Source: Drosophila miranda (taxonomy: Eukaryota; Arthropoda; Insecta; Diptera; Drosophilidae). From it: DNA of 64,000 bases. A program made the position numbers and the translations under genes. The stretch's first letter is position 1. Each line of letters opens with the position of its first letter. Shown one piece after another: positions 53,906-64,000 of this stretch. The stretch spans positions 33,478,342-33,542,341 of the forward strand of contig NW_022881614.1 in NCBI RefSeq assembly GCF_003369915.1. Reading direction: 5' to 3'. The notes under the pieces are model-generated. The model ran no database searches, had not been told where the DNA came from, and worked only from the letters and a program-made list of their open reading frames with translations.

Positions 53906-55242
53906 TTATGGCGCCGCCACCTGGAGGCCGAGACCATTGATTTTCTCATCGATCCAGGCGCGTAGATAGGGCACATTCGCATACACTGACGGAATATCCG
54001 CCTCGGCGCACTCAATGCCCCAGGAGACGATGCCGGCCAGCTGGTAGCGGTCGGTCTGGCCGGGCAGAAGAGCGGCGATCCGCCGTCGCCCTTGCATGTG
54101 TCCTTGCCCTCGATGCCGCCGGCACAGAGGAACCTCGGGCGCAGCCGGAAGCGCTGCTCCAGGCGGGTATTCCGCAGCATAGCCTGGCACTCGTCGTGAT
54201 CCACTATCGGCAGGTCGAAGCGCTTCAGCGTCCGCTCCAGCTTGTCGCTGTTGGGGTCCTTGGCTCCCCAGCCCGTGGCAAAGCAGGTGGCCGATAGCAG
54301 ATCGTCTATGACCTGCGGCGACTCTGGGGGCGGCAGGCAGAGGGGCAGGATGTGGGGGCCAGTTGGACGGGCTCGTCAAGGACCAGTATGGCAATGTCGT
54401 TGAAAAGTGCCTCCGGATCGAACTTCGGATGCAAGATAATCTGCTTGAAGCGCCGTCCTTGATGCTCGTACGGCTCGTCGATACTGTTCAGATCCCAGTC
54501 GCCCGCCCGGGCCATCAAAGTGTCCACCGGTCTCGTTCACGATGTTGTGGGAGCTGGTGATGACCAGCTGGGGGTGGATGAGCGTGCCCCCGAACAGGTA
54601 CTGCTGGCGACCGGTGAAAATGGCCACCATCCAGGGGAACTGGCCGAAGATGGACACGTCCTCCGTGTAGTTGTACTTGTCCTTGTCGGGGATGAGGCCC
54701 TGGGGGTTGCTCCAGCCGCAGTTGTTTTACTTGAATCCGTTCAGTTGATGCAGGGACCGACTGCACTGTCCAACGCCGATCCTGGGATTGATGATGCTCC
54801 GTCCGTCGTCGATGATGATATTGTCGCGGCACAGTTTCCGCGGCACGCACTCCATGTTCATGCCGCAGCTCTCGTTCGCTTCCGGTTCCAGCACGTTGCC
54901 GTTCTTGTCCCTGATCGAAGAACCCGCTGGCCTCTTGTTCGTCCTCTGCTGACGCTCTACCCGATCGACCAGCGAGGCATTCCAGCTCTCCAGCTGGGCG
55001 CGTTCGCAGCACACCCTCCCCGTGCCGCAGAAGCGGGAAATGCGCGGTCCAATCCTCTTTCGCCCAGAGTCGTCCGTCCCCGTAGAGTGGGTCACTGTGG
55101 TGCAGAGCTCGTCATCCCGGCACATCGGCGACGGCATGTCCTGGGCGTTCACCATGACAAGAGATGCAATGGCCAATGCCATCCACAGCAAGCGGCATCT
55201 GCTCGTTGCGCCTGTGGCTGTGTGTGCGGTTGTGCCGCTCAT
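53906..55242 (-). pseudogene. Serine protease homolog (clip-type, non-catalytic), degenerate
   Basis: Probable start ATG 55,242, with a hydrophobic signal (L-W-M-A-L-A-I-A-S-L-V) and then a clip-like Cys region (M-C-R-D-D-E-L-C ... C-G-T-G-R-V-C-C). A TAA at 54,727-54,729 follows F-K in frame. The protease-like domain continues after it: F-P-W-M-V-A-I-F, then S-S-H-N-I, then a one-base shift near 54,535, F-N-D-I-A-I-L-V-L, a further shift near 54,360 and another near 54,080. The serine site is G-D-G-G-S-P, so Ser is replaced by Gly as in PPAF2-like homologs. Such proteins act as cofactors in haemolymph cascades. It lies opposite and close to a paralog at 56,229. Possibly CG8586-like (synteny from memory). 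Confidence 0.75.
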
Positions 55243-56228
55243 CTTGGCAGGGCTGCAAGAGTAACAGGTCGAAACAGAATAACGATTACACACAACGATT
55301 ACAGATACCACAGACGAGGCTGCAGCAGGGGTTATCAGCAATCAATCACTTCATGAAAACGATTATAATGGATTATCAAGCGCACACAGACAGCAAGTCG
55401 CACTATTGGGAGTTCTATAATCAAAACAAACCTGCACTATATGTATCTCTTTTTCTTTGTTTGTTAATAGAATTTTGAAAAGGGAGCCCAACAGTCGGTA
55501 TTCAAATAGAATTCGTTGGAACTGATTTATCTCCACAACTTGAACGAACATTACTATATAGTATATATCCAGCAATCGATGCACTTATGGCTAAGTAAAC
55601 ACTTTTGCATACTTACATATATCTCAATGTATATGTATGTATGTATGGGAGTATATAGAGATAGATCTGCCGCGGATCTCAAAGTAGAACTCGTTGCTGG
55701 TCGCACGCAAAAAGTCGACTGAAATATTTGAGTAAAACGTTAGACACTTTATAGAACCGGCATGGAATGACGAGTATTCTGAGAAAGCGAGAGAGAAAGA
55801 GAGACAGAGATCGTAGATAAGCTGCTGGGTGATTAAGAGAACGATCAGAAGTTCAGATGAGAGCTCCACTTTGTCTGAATCAGTTTGTTGAGCCGTCGAT
55901 TGTTCCGTCCCAACATTCAGTTGTACTCGCGCCGTGCCCTCAAAACGATCTCAACTGGAGCGTAATTGCGCATCGAACTGATTGAAATTGGATTACAAAA
56001 ATATAATAAGGTGTGTAAGTGGGAAATACGGATTCGTCGTAGTCTGTGACTGTATTGGGGACTCCTCTCCTCCTCTTGATTGCTTGGCTGCTTGGCTGCA
56101 AGCCAACTTGGGGCACCACATGGTGTATAAGCAACGCAGTTTGAAGTGAATGAAATATCTGCGACTGGTTTTTCCCCACTACAGACAGCCTCTCTTTTTC
56201 TCCCTCTCGCCCTGTACAGCATATCGCG
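55243..56228. other. Intergenic region between two divergent protease homologs
   Basis: About 1 kb between the divergent starts. AT-rich with ATGTATGT tracts (55,627-55,650) and a GAGAGA run (~55,785-55,810). No ORF is supported. It may hold a shared promoter. Confidence 0.5.
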
Positions 56229-57644
56229 ATGTGTGCCGAGCGATTGGTACTGCTGCTCTCTTTGTTATCACTGCTCCGATCTGGAGATATGCATCGCCAA
56301 AAAGCTCTGCGACCAGACGGATGACTCCGGCCGGGGCCTGCTCGGTACTAGCATTCTGTACCGCAGCTGTGGCCGTGAATTGGTTTGCTGCGAGAAGGAG
56401 CAGCTGGAGAATTTTTACGCCGAGGAGGCTGAGGTCGAGTACCGCAGCCAGCGAAAGGGAAATCCATGGGTGGGGACAACGGCAGCAACCTCAACCAAAC
56501 CAGAAACAACCACAACAGAGATCGCTGTGGCAGACCCCAGTGAGCCGGAGGACTACAAATGCTGTGGCGAGCAACGGCTGTGCGTGCCCCGGCACTTGTG
56601 CACCACTGGGTCCGTGAACATGGACGGCCGCTACGTGATCACGGCGCGCATCAACGAGGCGAGCAACTTCGGCTGTCGTTCGGTGGAGATATGCTGTCCC
56701 GAGAACGAGCAGGTGAGAGATGCGAAGGCACTGGGGTTACGAGAATAAAGTACAGCCCATTTCCAGATAGAGGAGGGCCAGAGTCGCATGCAGCAAAACA
56801 TGAAGGACTTCGAGTACAGGGGCTGCGGGTACAGCAATTCCAAGGGTCTCTACTACCAGCTGGAAGGCTACAACGACGGCGAGTCCACCTTTGCCGAGTT
56901 CCCCTGGATGGTGGCTCTGATGGACATGGAGGGCAACTATATCTGCGGCGGCACTCCGATCCATCTCCAGATGGTGCTGACCAGCGCCCATAATGTGGCC
57001 AACTACAGCGAGGACTCGCTGCTGGCGCCCGCGCCGGCGACTGGGACCTGAACAGCCAGCGGGAGCCACATCCCTACCAGATGCGTCGTATTGGACAGCT
57101 GTACCGCCACGAGGCGTTCAACAAGCTGACCCATAGCCACAACATGGCTCTGCTGGTCCTGGAGCGGCCGTTCCAGCTGGTCCCCAACATCCAGCCCATC
57201 TGCCTGCCGCCCGCGGAGACGACGCAGGTGCAGGAGGACATGCGGCGGGCCCACTGCCTGGCCACCGGCTGGGGCCAAAGCAACAGCTCGGCCAAGACCA
57301 TTAAGCACCTCTTGAAGCGCATCGAGCTGCCGGTGGTGGAGCACGAGAACTGCCAGCGTCTGCTGCGTCGCACGATCCTGGGCCGACGCTTCCGTCTCCA
57401 TGACAGCTTCCTCTGTGCCGGCGGCTTCGAGGGCAAGGACACCTGCACGGGTGACGGCGGTTCGCCGCTCTTCTGCTCGATGCCTGGCCATACGGATCGC
57501 TTCCAGCTGGCCAGCATCGTCTCCTGGGGCATTGAGTGCGCCGAGAAGGACATTCCGGCGGCCTACACGAACGTGGCCTACCTGAGGGACTGGATCAACC
57601 AAATGGTAGTCCAAGCGGGCTTCTCACTGAGCGACCTCGTCTAG
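56229..57644 (+). pseudogene. Serine protease homolog (clip-type, non-catalytic), two exons, frameshifted
   Basis: Likely start ATG 56,229 with signal M-C-A-E-R-L-V-L-L-L-S-L-L. The clip-like region (E-I-C-I-A-K-K-L-C; C-C-E-K) is in another frame, so there is an indel near 56,280. A second Cys block (C-C-G-E-Q-R-L-C, E-I-C-C) follows a Thr-rich linker. Intron 56,713-56,766 (GTGAGA...TTTCCAG, 54 bp) is followed by the protease-like domain: F-P-W-M-V-A-L-M, T-S-A-H-N-V, then a one-base insertion in a GC run (~57,026-57,036). His is kept. The Asp motif reads H-N-M-A-L-L (Asp lost) and the Ser site G-D-G-G-S-P (Ser lost). It is non-catalytic by family, and the frameshifts suggest a pseudogene. 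TAG at 57,642-57,644, AATAAA at ~57,681. Confidence 0.75.
56713..56766 (+). other. 54-bp intron in the serine protease homolog
   Basis: Donor CAG|GTGAGA, acceptor TTTCCAG|A. Exon 1 ends on a codon boundary and exon 2 continues in frame (E-N-E-Q then I-E-E-G). Size is typical of Drosophila. Confidence 0.85.
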
Positions 57645-59745
57645 TGCTAGCCTTTCGAGTGTCAACCAATTTTATATACGTAATAAAGTGTAAGCAGCAG
57701 GGGCAGGGGATAACAGCAACTTTCCTCTACTCGTATTTGCAAGGAACACAATTCATTGTATAATTTTCAATGGCTTCGCTGAAACAAGCCAGAGAGTGGT
57801 TTTCCAGGCACTGGCTGACGGCGCAACCAGTCCTTCAATCCCTCAGACCATTTTGATCCTCCCCCGCCTGGCCAGAGTCGTTGTCGGGGGGCATTTAAGC
57901 CGAATTGACTGGCTGCAGTGGAAAAAGGAAAACGGGAAATGGAAATTTATGGCGGAACAGGTGAAGGTTCTCCGTGCCATTCCACTTAACCCATTTAATG
58001 CACGATTTATGTGCAGCTTAAGCCGACGATTCCAACTCCAAAGCGAGGGTTTCTGAGTGGCTTAAGCTGAAACTCGGAAGCGAGCGAGATTCACTTACTT
58101 GCCGTCTTTCCAACCGCCCGTGCCATTCATTTGAAATGCAGAAACCTAATTTGCGATTCGCTTTTTCTTCGACTAGTAAGCAAATTTAATCGCAGTAAAC
58201 AAACAGCCCTAAAAAGGAACTTCTCATAATGATAATTAATCCCTCAGGAACACAGCTCAGTCGAGGAATAGAATGCTGAGACAAGAAAAACCTGGAAAAT
58301 GCTCACAAAACCATTCACGTTTCGCACTTTTTAAGGCATGCTTCCGAATGCTACGGGAAATTTACACTAGGCCAAGCATAAATGCAGATATCACTAGCTA
58401 ACTGACTCACTGACTGGTTGACTGATTGCTCATACGCACCGTTGACTGCCAGTGCCACTACTCCTGCTGTTCCTTCCTCTGCTGGTGCACTGTCAAGCTA
58501 TCTGTTGGATTTCAATAACCATGCCTGGTATTTCGACTCTTACATGGCGTTTTTTGTTGGATTTTCTGTGCCAGCCAAAACATTTTATGGCGCTACAATT
58601 CAAAATTTGTGCAGCCCCAGTCACATGAATCAGACTTGTCCGTACATGAATCTCTTTGATCCTAAAAATACGACGACGAACCCAAAAATGCAATTATTGT
58701 CCATATTTTTCCTTCGTGCATGAAAACCATTTGATAATTTGTTGAAAAGAAATTGTATTATCTAAACATTTTGACCAGGCCAAAATATTTCGCTCCCCTT
58801 CCCACCCGTGTGTGCAATAATTAAGAATTCAATTTAAACTTTTGAAACTTTAGGCGTATGTAAGTCAGGTACGCATGCGACAAGCGAGGGGCCAGGGCGA
58901 GGCATCGCATCAGGTGGCTCAGTGCTGCGGCTTTGTCTGTGACGGTATAAAGTCAAAAAGCCGCAACATCATTACGCTTTCGCATTTGCATGCTGCTGGC
59001 ATGCCACAAACTTCGGCTCGCACACACCCCAGCAAAAACAAGGAAGAAGAACGGCTATGTTCAGCCTTCCGACTACTGAATACCCCATAATCAAAAACAG
59101 TGTCTGGAAAACAATGCACACTCCACACTCCACAAAGAATACCAGTCGAAAAAGGCAATTCCTTAAACTATTACGAGTGTCTGCCAATGTTTTCGCACCT
59201 TTTTACTTTGGAACAAATAGGTAGGTACGTAAATACATTTATGGACAGTACAGCACACCCATGGACGTGTACGGGGTATTAAAAGAGTGAGCCCACATGC
59301 CGCACGACCAGCAATAAAATGCATTTGTGCAGAGGCGCCCCAGATGCTGCTGTTGCTGTTGGTGGCACTTCCAAAGGGTCTCAGTAGTTTTAAGGGGGAA
59401 TTCATTTAATTAGCGGCACAATGGAAAGACTCAGACATTTAAATTTAATCACAAAAATATTTGCACTGGAATATAAACAATATAAACAAATTTGGTTTGG
59501 ATTTTGAGCTCTAGTGCGGTTTTCCTTTACAGGGGTTTCGTTCAAAGTTTTCCAGACCATGTGCTGCGAGTACTTATGAATTATAAAATAATATTAATTG
59601 ATTCCAAAAGCCAGAATTATTTGCTGGACACACAGCTATGTTTGCGTAGGTCCTCCTTCATTTCAATATATTTTTGGTAATAACCGGTAGAGTCCTTTAG
59701 AACGGTTAATAGTTGTGCAATTATCTTTGGCAATTTGCAATTAGT
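57645..59745. other. Intergenic host DNA, about 2.1 kb
   Basis: AT-rich with an AATAAA for the preceding gene. A 101-codon open frame (58,418-58,723) with a hydrophobic middle and some Cys lacks any recognised domain. No element recognised. Confidence 0.5.
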
Positions 59746-59746
59746 G

Positions 59747-60614
59747 AGTTAGTGATTTTCGACACGCGGACGAAGAATCGATCGGACATCCTTGGTAAAG
59801 CGCAAGGCGTCCAGGAATGGCAGCAGCTTCAGCAGCTCCGTGTCGTTGGGATCGTAGATGAACGACTTGATCGGGATGGCGTTGGTACGCATTGGGCGTG
59901 TTGTCGATGATGAGCGTTCTGCTCAGGTCCCGATTGACAAGAGTGAGATCCTTGCTAACAATGGAGGTGTTGGAGCGGCAGTGCTGTCGGTAGAAGCGCC
60001 GCTGCAGTATGCCCCGTCCGGCGTCCAGCAAGTCCACCACGACTCCACGACTGCGGCGTACGACTCCACACTGGCCGTATAGATGGCCAGGTCATACCAT
60101 TGGGCCACATGATCGAGGAACTTGTCGACATGGGGCCGCTTGAAGACACTGAACAGAATCGGCTCTATGCCATCGATCTTCAGATGGATCTGGTAATCGG
60201 GAACTGCGTAGGCCGGCACTTGGCTGCCGCCCACGTTCTCCTTGGTCTCCGGATCAATGTAGCACGAGTGAAGCAGTGTCTCGTCCAGGTCCAGTATCAA
60301 CGTCTTTCGCGGCACACGTTCATGTTGAATGGCGCACATGCTCGACGGAGCCACCTCCTTGTAGATAATGTATCGATCCGGTCGAATGAACTCAAGGGTC
60401 CTGGCCGCCAAAAAGGCCAGCAAACCAACATCGATGGCGTTGGGGCCACAGACGGCTCCACAGACGGGTCCACAGACGAGTCCACGTCTAAGGCTGAAGC
60501 CGAAGAACTCTGTAGATTGATGTTTTTAGCCAAGACTGACGATATTGGCGGCACCAGACTGACCATTATAGCGAATAGGAATTGCCCCCAAATCATTAAC
60601 TTATTATCTTCCAA
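59747..60614 (-). pseudogene. Dullard/CTDNEP1-like HAD phosphatase, degenerate
   Basis: N-terminal hydrophobic segment (M-I-W-G-Q-F-L-F-A-I-M-V) at 60,614. A 12-bp repeat (GTCTGTGGA units, ~60,447-60,490) precedes a frameshift, then L-L-A-F-L-A-A-R-T-L-E-F. The catalytic D-x-D-x-T motif is L-D-L-D-E-T-L-L-H (~60,270-60,300), followed by K-R-P-H-V-D-K-F-L and Y-T-A-S. An 8-bp tandem duplication (GTCGTGGA region, ~60,035-60,050) breaks the frame inside the core; the next part (F-Y-R-Q-H-C, I-I-D-N-T-P) reads from 60,040. Another shift near 59,880 moves the C-terminus, which would end with the stop near 59,747. At least three lesions. The family dephosphorylates lipin-type substrates at the nuclear envelope. 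Possibly CG8584. Confidence 0.75.
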
Positions 60615-60870
60615 GCGGTACCAAAATTTGTTGACTTTTGACTCCTATTTACACATTGTTTATTGGATTCATTGACATTTGAATTTAATTTTTGCTGCTC
60701 AGAAAACTGAATGAAATCGTTCTATAAAGTCCTATGTTCTATGAGGAAAAGAACGTAGATCCTCGTAGGCCATGGCTATCTATTTTCGATGAATGTCAGT
60801 TGGAGCATTGTTTTATGTTCGAGCACACTTCCCTGAGCGGAGCTGAGGGCACACTTGCACACTTTTTACA

Positions 60871-62408
60871 ATGGCAGAGTCGCAAGATGTGGAGCACAAT
60901 GTAATGGACGAGGAGTTCGACGAGTTCTGGGACAAGGTCAGCTGCTACGTGGTGGCAAACTTTCCCTACGACGAGAGATGCGACTTTGTGTTGAATGCCA
61001 CGGATTGCATTACCGAAACCATATTCGTGCCCTACATGCGGATGCTGGCATGCGACCTGAAGTGCAGGAACCAGTTCCAGGAGATAGTCTACCTCACGAT
61101 GTTCGTGGCATTCTGCCTGCAGCTGCTGATGTGCCTGACCCACGTGGTGGACATGTAGTAAGTGCCCTCCCGCTCCCACTCCCACTCCCACTTGCAGTTT
61201 GAGTTGCAATGAATGTACCCGATACCTGATCGATATCCGAAACTCGTCTCCCTTTAGCTACAGTCCAGCCCTGAAGGTCGTCTCCCACATGCTGCATATG
61301 AACGAGCATTTGGCGGGCGTAACCCTACTGCCGTTTGGCAACACCTCTCCGGATCTGGCAGCCAATCTGGCGGCCATCAAGGAGGAGGTGCCAGTGTTTG
61401 CCAACTCTCTGGGAATGGCTCTGTTTGTCTCGATGTTCACAGGGGCATGATCTGCTATATAAGTCCCTTCAAGATGAATACGCACGGCACTGTACGCGAC
61501 ATACTGTTCTTTATTTTGGGAGTGACCCTGCTGGAATATGTAATGGCTTCCCACGGAGAAGTAGACATGAACGAATGCTTTGGTAGGCCTCACAACATTA
61601 TCTGATTCGCTCACTATCCGATGTCTGTCTCTTTTCCGGCAGTGTTGGTTCTGGTGTACATATCCTACATTGTAGTGAACATTCTGGACGTGTATCTAAT
61701 GCGGAAAGCCATGATCAGTGTGTGCTGAAGGCGGTGCAAGTTCATGGCAGATTCGGCGTAAATCCCTCTATTCTATTTGTAGTACTGGAACGCCAAATAG
61801 GGCTTCGGGACCAGCAACAGACTGTGGAGATCAGAAAGAAACTGGGAAGACTGGAAGAGCAATACGCAGAATATGCCGAGGACGCGATGGTGGAGATATT
61901 GGAGAGACCCGGCACTAGGGTCTCGGTTGTCAATCCCGTACACGATAAATTCACCTACACAACAAAGCGCGCCTCGCGGGTTCGCCAAAGCGAGAACCCA
62001 CTGGCCACACGGAGTGTATTTTATAACCTTACGACTAGCAGGAACAGCGGACTCTGGAGGGATTTCGCTACGACCCTCAATCCCATCGATATCGATGAAT
62101 GGCGGGAGTCCAGCTGCCGTTGCTACGGAACAGAATACTTTACAGAGTTCATCCTTTCTCTTAGACGTCCTCCTGGGCACGGGTGCTGTTATGTACTTCA
62201 AATTAAATATTGACATGAAGGTCACCATAGAGGAGCAGGCCGGAGAGTATGGCTCCAACGCTGGACTTTTTTGCGCGCCGCTCCATGGGAATATTCTCAA
62301 TAATGATATACCTTCTATTCCTATTATTTGCATTCCTTATTCATCAGAACACCATTCACTCGTTTGCCAGCGATCCAACGGTTAAGCCTTCGCTTGAGTT
62401 GGATTGAT
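60871..62408 (+). pseudogene. NCLX-like Na+/Ca2+ exchanger, frameshifted and internally deleted
   Basis: Start ATG 60,871. Exon 1 (to 61,157) has Cys-rich luminal sequence and the first membrane span. Intron 61,158-61,257 (GTAAGT...TTTAG) leads to exon 2 with the first alpha repeat (G-V-T-L-L-P-F-G-N-T-S-P-D, where the family usually has A-F-G-N). A G run at ~61,441-61,444 lacks one G, giving TGA in frame. After that the sequence continues to a donor at 61,583; exon 3 starts at 61,643. A probable intron (61,718-61,782) precedes the cytosolic loop (I-D-I-D-E-W-R-E-S-S-C, ~62,100). The second alpha repeat is missing, and a last hydrophobic span (~62,283-62,340) follows in another frame to the TGA near 62,408. 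Transport would be impossible. Possibly CG14743/CG14744. Confidence 0.75.
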
Positions 62409-64000
62409 AGGAAAGGAATATCTATGGAAATTCAATCGGATGTACGTATTTAATTATATAAGACATCACTCAAAGACCAAAACGAAGTGAATAAATGAAA
62501 CACAGCTCTGTTTGTATCCCTTTTATGTCAATTGCTTTTCAGACTGTCGCTGGCAGCCTGCCACATCGAGATACAGTATGTAGAACTTAAGAGTACGTAT
62601 CCTTTTGGCAATGGAAACCAAATAAATATCATAACGAAGCAACTCCAGTGGGGCCTCAAGTGAGGACAGTTCAATGTATAACTAAAAGGTTTCCTGTCGA
62701 GTGGAGGAGGTCCTTGCAAATCCTTGCACAGCGACTGCCGGAAGCAGGCAAGCACTCCTTGCAAAAGAATAAAATGGCAACGGATGTTGCCTGACGTTGC
62801 GTTCTCTCAGCCCCTCTGCTGTGAGGGGAGGGAAGCCTTACCCTTGCTCACACTGGTTTTTCCAAAAATCTTCTAGTTTTTATGCTTCTTCCATTGAAGG
62901 GAAGTAGTAGTTACAGCAGACTTTGAAACTCTTCAACACTAAAGCATTCGTACGGGGGCTTCAGGTCTTAGACATCCTCGAAGGCGGAGCCAATGCAAGA
63001 GAAATACATTTCAATACCTCATCCACACACGAAAGGTCACAAGCCGATTCCTGGCAGGCGATTCCTGGCAGCCACACAACAAACACACGGACAGGGGGAC
63101 ACCGCAATGACCACCAAGAACAGCCACAACCAGAGCCAGAGCCGGAGCCTATGTAAGTAGAGGAGTGGCAGTGCCCCAGTTTCAGGGCCACAGTCGCACT
63201 GATATTAATTAGGGATTGCATAATGTACAGTTGTACAGTTGTAAGTGTAACTGCTGCTGCTGTTCCTGACACCGCGCTGCACTGGCCAACTTCCGGCAGT
63301 GCAACCTGGCGTATACGCAACGAGCCAGCCGGCTAATTGAGTTATAATGCTAAGCGGCAATTTATGGCGAGAAGCAGGAGCACCAGCAGCAGCCAGGACC
63401 GACCGTCTTCAGACATAAATCACCACGCAATACAGCGCCGGGAAGGCCGCCCCCCTGGCTTATTTAATATATCCCAATATAATATATGTTTCTGTCCAAT
63501 ATTCCCCTCCCTGTCTTTCGGACTGCAAAGTTTCTCGGCGGAAATGGCAAACAGCAAACTGAAAGTTGTGAGATATTTTCAGTATTTCCTTGGTAGATTT
63601 TCGCGTTTATTAAGAAAAAAGAGGAAGTTGCCCTCGCTACCAGAACGAAGCCACGCCACCGCCACTACCACCGCCATACCCCGACCCGCCCATATCCCTT
63701 GTAATTTTTATACAACTTGTTATGAATAGTTTGTCGTGGCAAGGGTCCTGCCAGAAAGTTGGTTCGAAAACTTTGCAAGTCTCCCAAAATCCCGAAACCA
63801 CGGGAACCATTTGATCCAATTGGAGTCAATGATTGCGCTGGAAAAATAACCAAGCTCTGTCCACCAAATTCCTTCTGCAGTTCAGTATGTGGTATATAAT
63901 CGGATGTATATTGTAATACAGGCTTAAAATATGAATGCTAATATTGGCGGAACTTTGTGAGACGCGGCAAGGGCCGAAGATCTACTTCATCTAATAAATA
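62409..64000. other. Right end: host DNA, no confident gene
   Basis: AATAAA near 62,492 may end the exchanger. A possible short exon at 63,107-63,152 (ATGACCACCAAG..., donor GTAAGT at 63,153) could start a gene running off the window. A 62-codon basic ORF (63,544-63,729) has a fair start context but no known domain. Both are weak. Confidence 0.4.

Noticed and set aside
58418..58723. 101-codon ORF as a secreted protein
   Set aside because: The hydrophobic part is not N-terminal and no family is recognised.

Overview
This is insect nuclear DNA. The intron sizes and splice sites, the DINE-1-type Helitron family, errantivirus-type LTR elements and the four host genes on the right all point to Drosophila, most likely the obscura group (inference from element families, no search run). 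About 80% of the window (1-51,487) is nested transposable elements. About 20% (51,488-64,000) is ordinary gene-bearing DNA, but every host gene there carries deletions, duplications or frameshifts. A Jonah protease, clip-type serine protease homologs, a Dullard-like phosphatase and an NCLX-like exchanger lie together. From memory this resembles the D. melanogaster 44E region of 2R (Muller C; Jon44E, CG8586, CG8584, CG14743/CG14744). Muller C content, decayed genes and massive element accumulation together fit the D. miranda neo-Y. That is a hypothesis; a misassembled heterochromatic locus is the main alternative.

Layout. 1-3,889: 3' part of a Ty3/gypsy-type element (T1) with integrase, a 77-bp tandem repeat, an unrecognised third ORF and a ~1.0-kb LTR. 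3,890-16,766: one wrecked plus-strand errantivirus copy (P). It keeps gag fragments, env and the 3' LTR, is cut by DINE-1 copies and an internally deleted BEL/Pao element (6,899-10,097), and its env is split by a nearly intact mdg3/blastopia-like element (10,323-15,658, target duplication ATTT). 16,767-16,981: 215-bp spacer. 16,982-50,444: a minus-strand array of the same errantivirus family. It has five 460-bp LTRs, and neighbouring copies share a single LTR at two points (LTR-internal-LTR-internal-LTR). I call the copies A (16,982-29,512), D (29,513-32,758, partial), B (32,299-39,152) and C (38,693-50,444). A CR1-like LINE (23,921-28,462) sits inside a DINE-1 in copy A. A processed copy of a C2H2 zinc-finger mRNA sits inside gag of copy C. 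50,516-51,487: 185 bp of non-LTR sequence plus a DINE-1, forming the right edge.

How it fits together. The array copies share the same lesions: a DINE-1 at one base of gag, a gag frameshift, an env stop codon and a one-base env deletion. This means the block multiplied as DNA (unequal exchange through LTRs and DINE-1 copies), not by repeated retrotransposition. Points most worth checking are the zinc-finger retrocopy inside gag, 16 nt of tRNA-Leu 5' end flush against the 3' LTR of the mdg3-like element whose primer site also looks like tRNA-Leu, a conserved 309-bp foreign segment in pol, and a deleted BEL element whose RT/integrase is replaced by a short coiled-coil reading frame.

Limits: coordinates of old elements are good to a few bases where two copies could be aligned by eye and less elsewhere. 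No homology search or alignment program was used.
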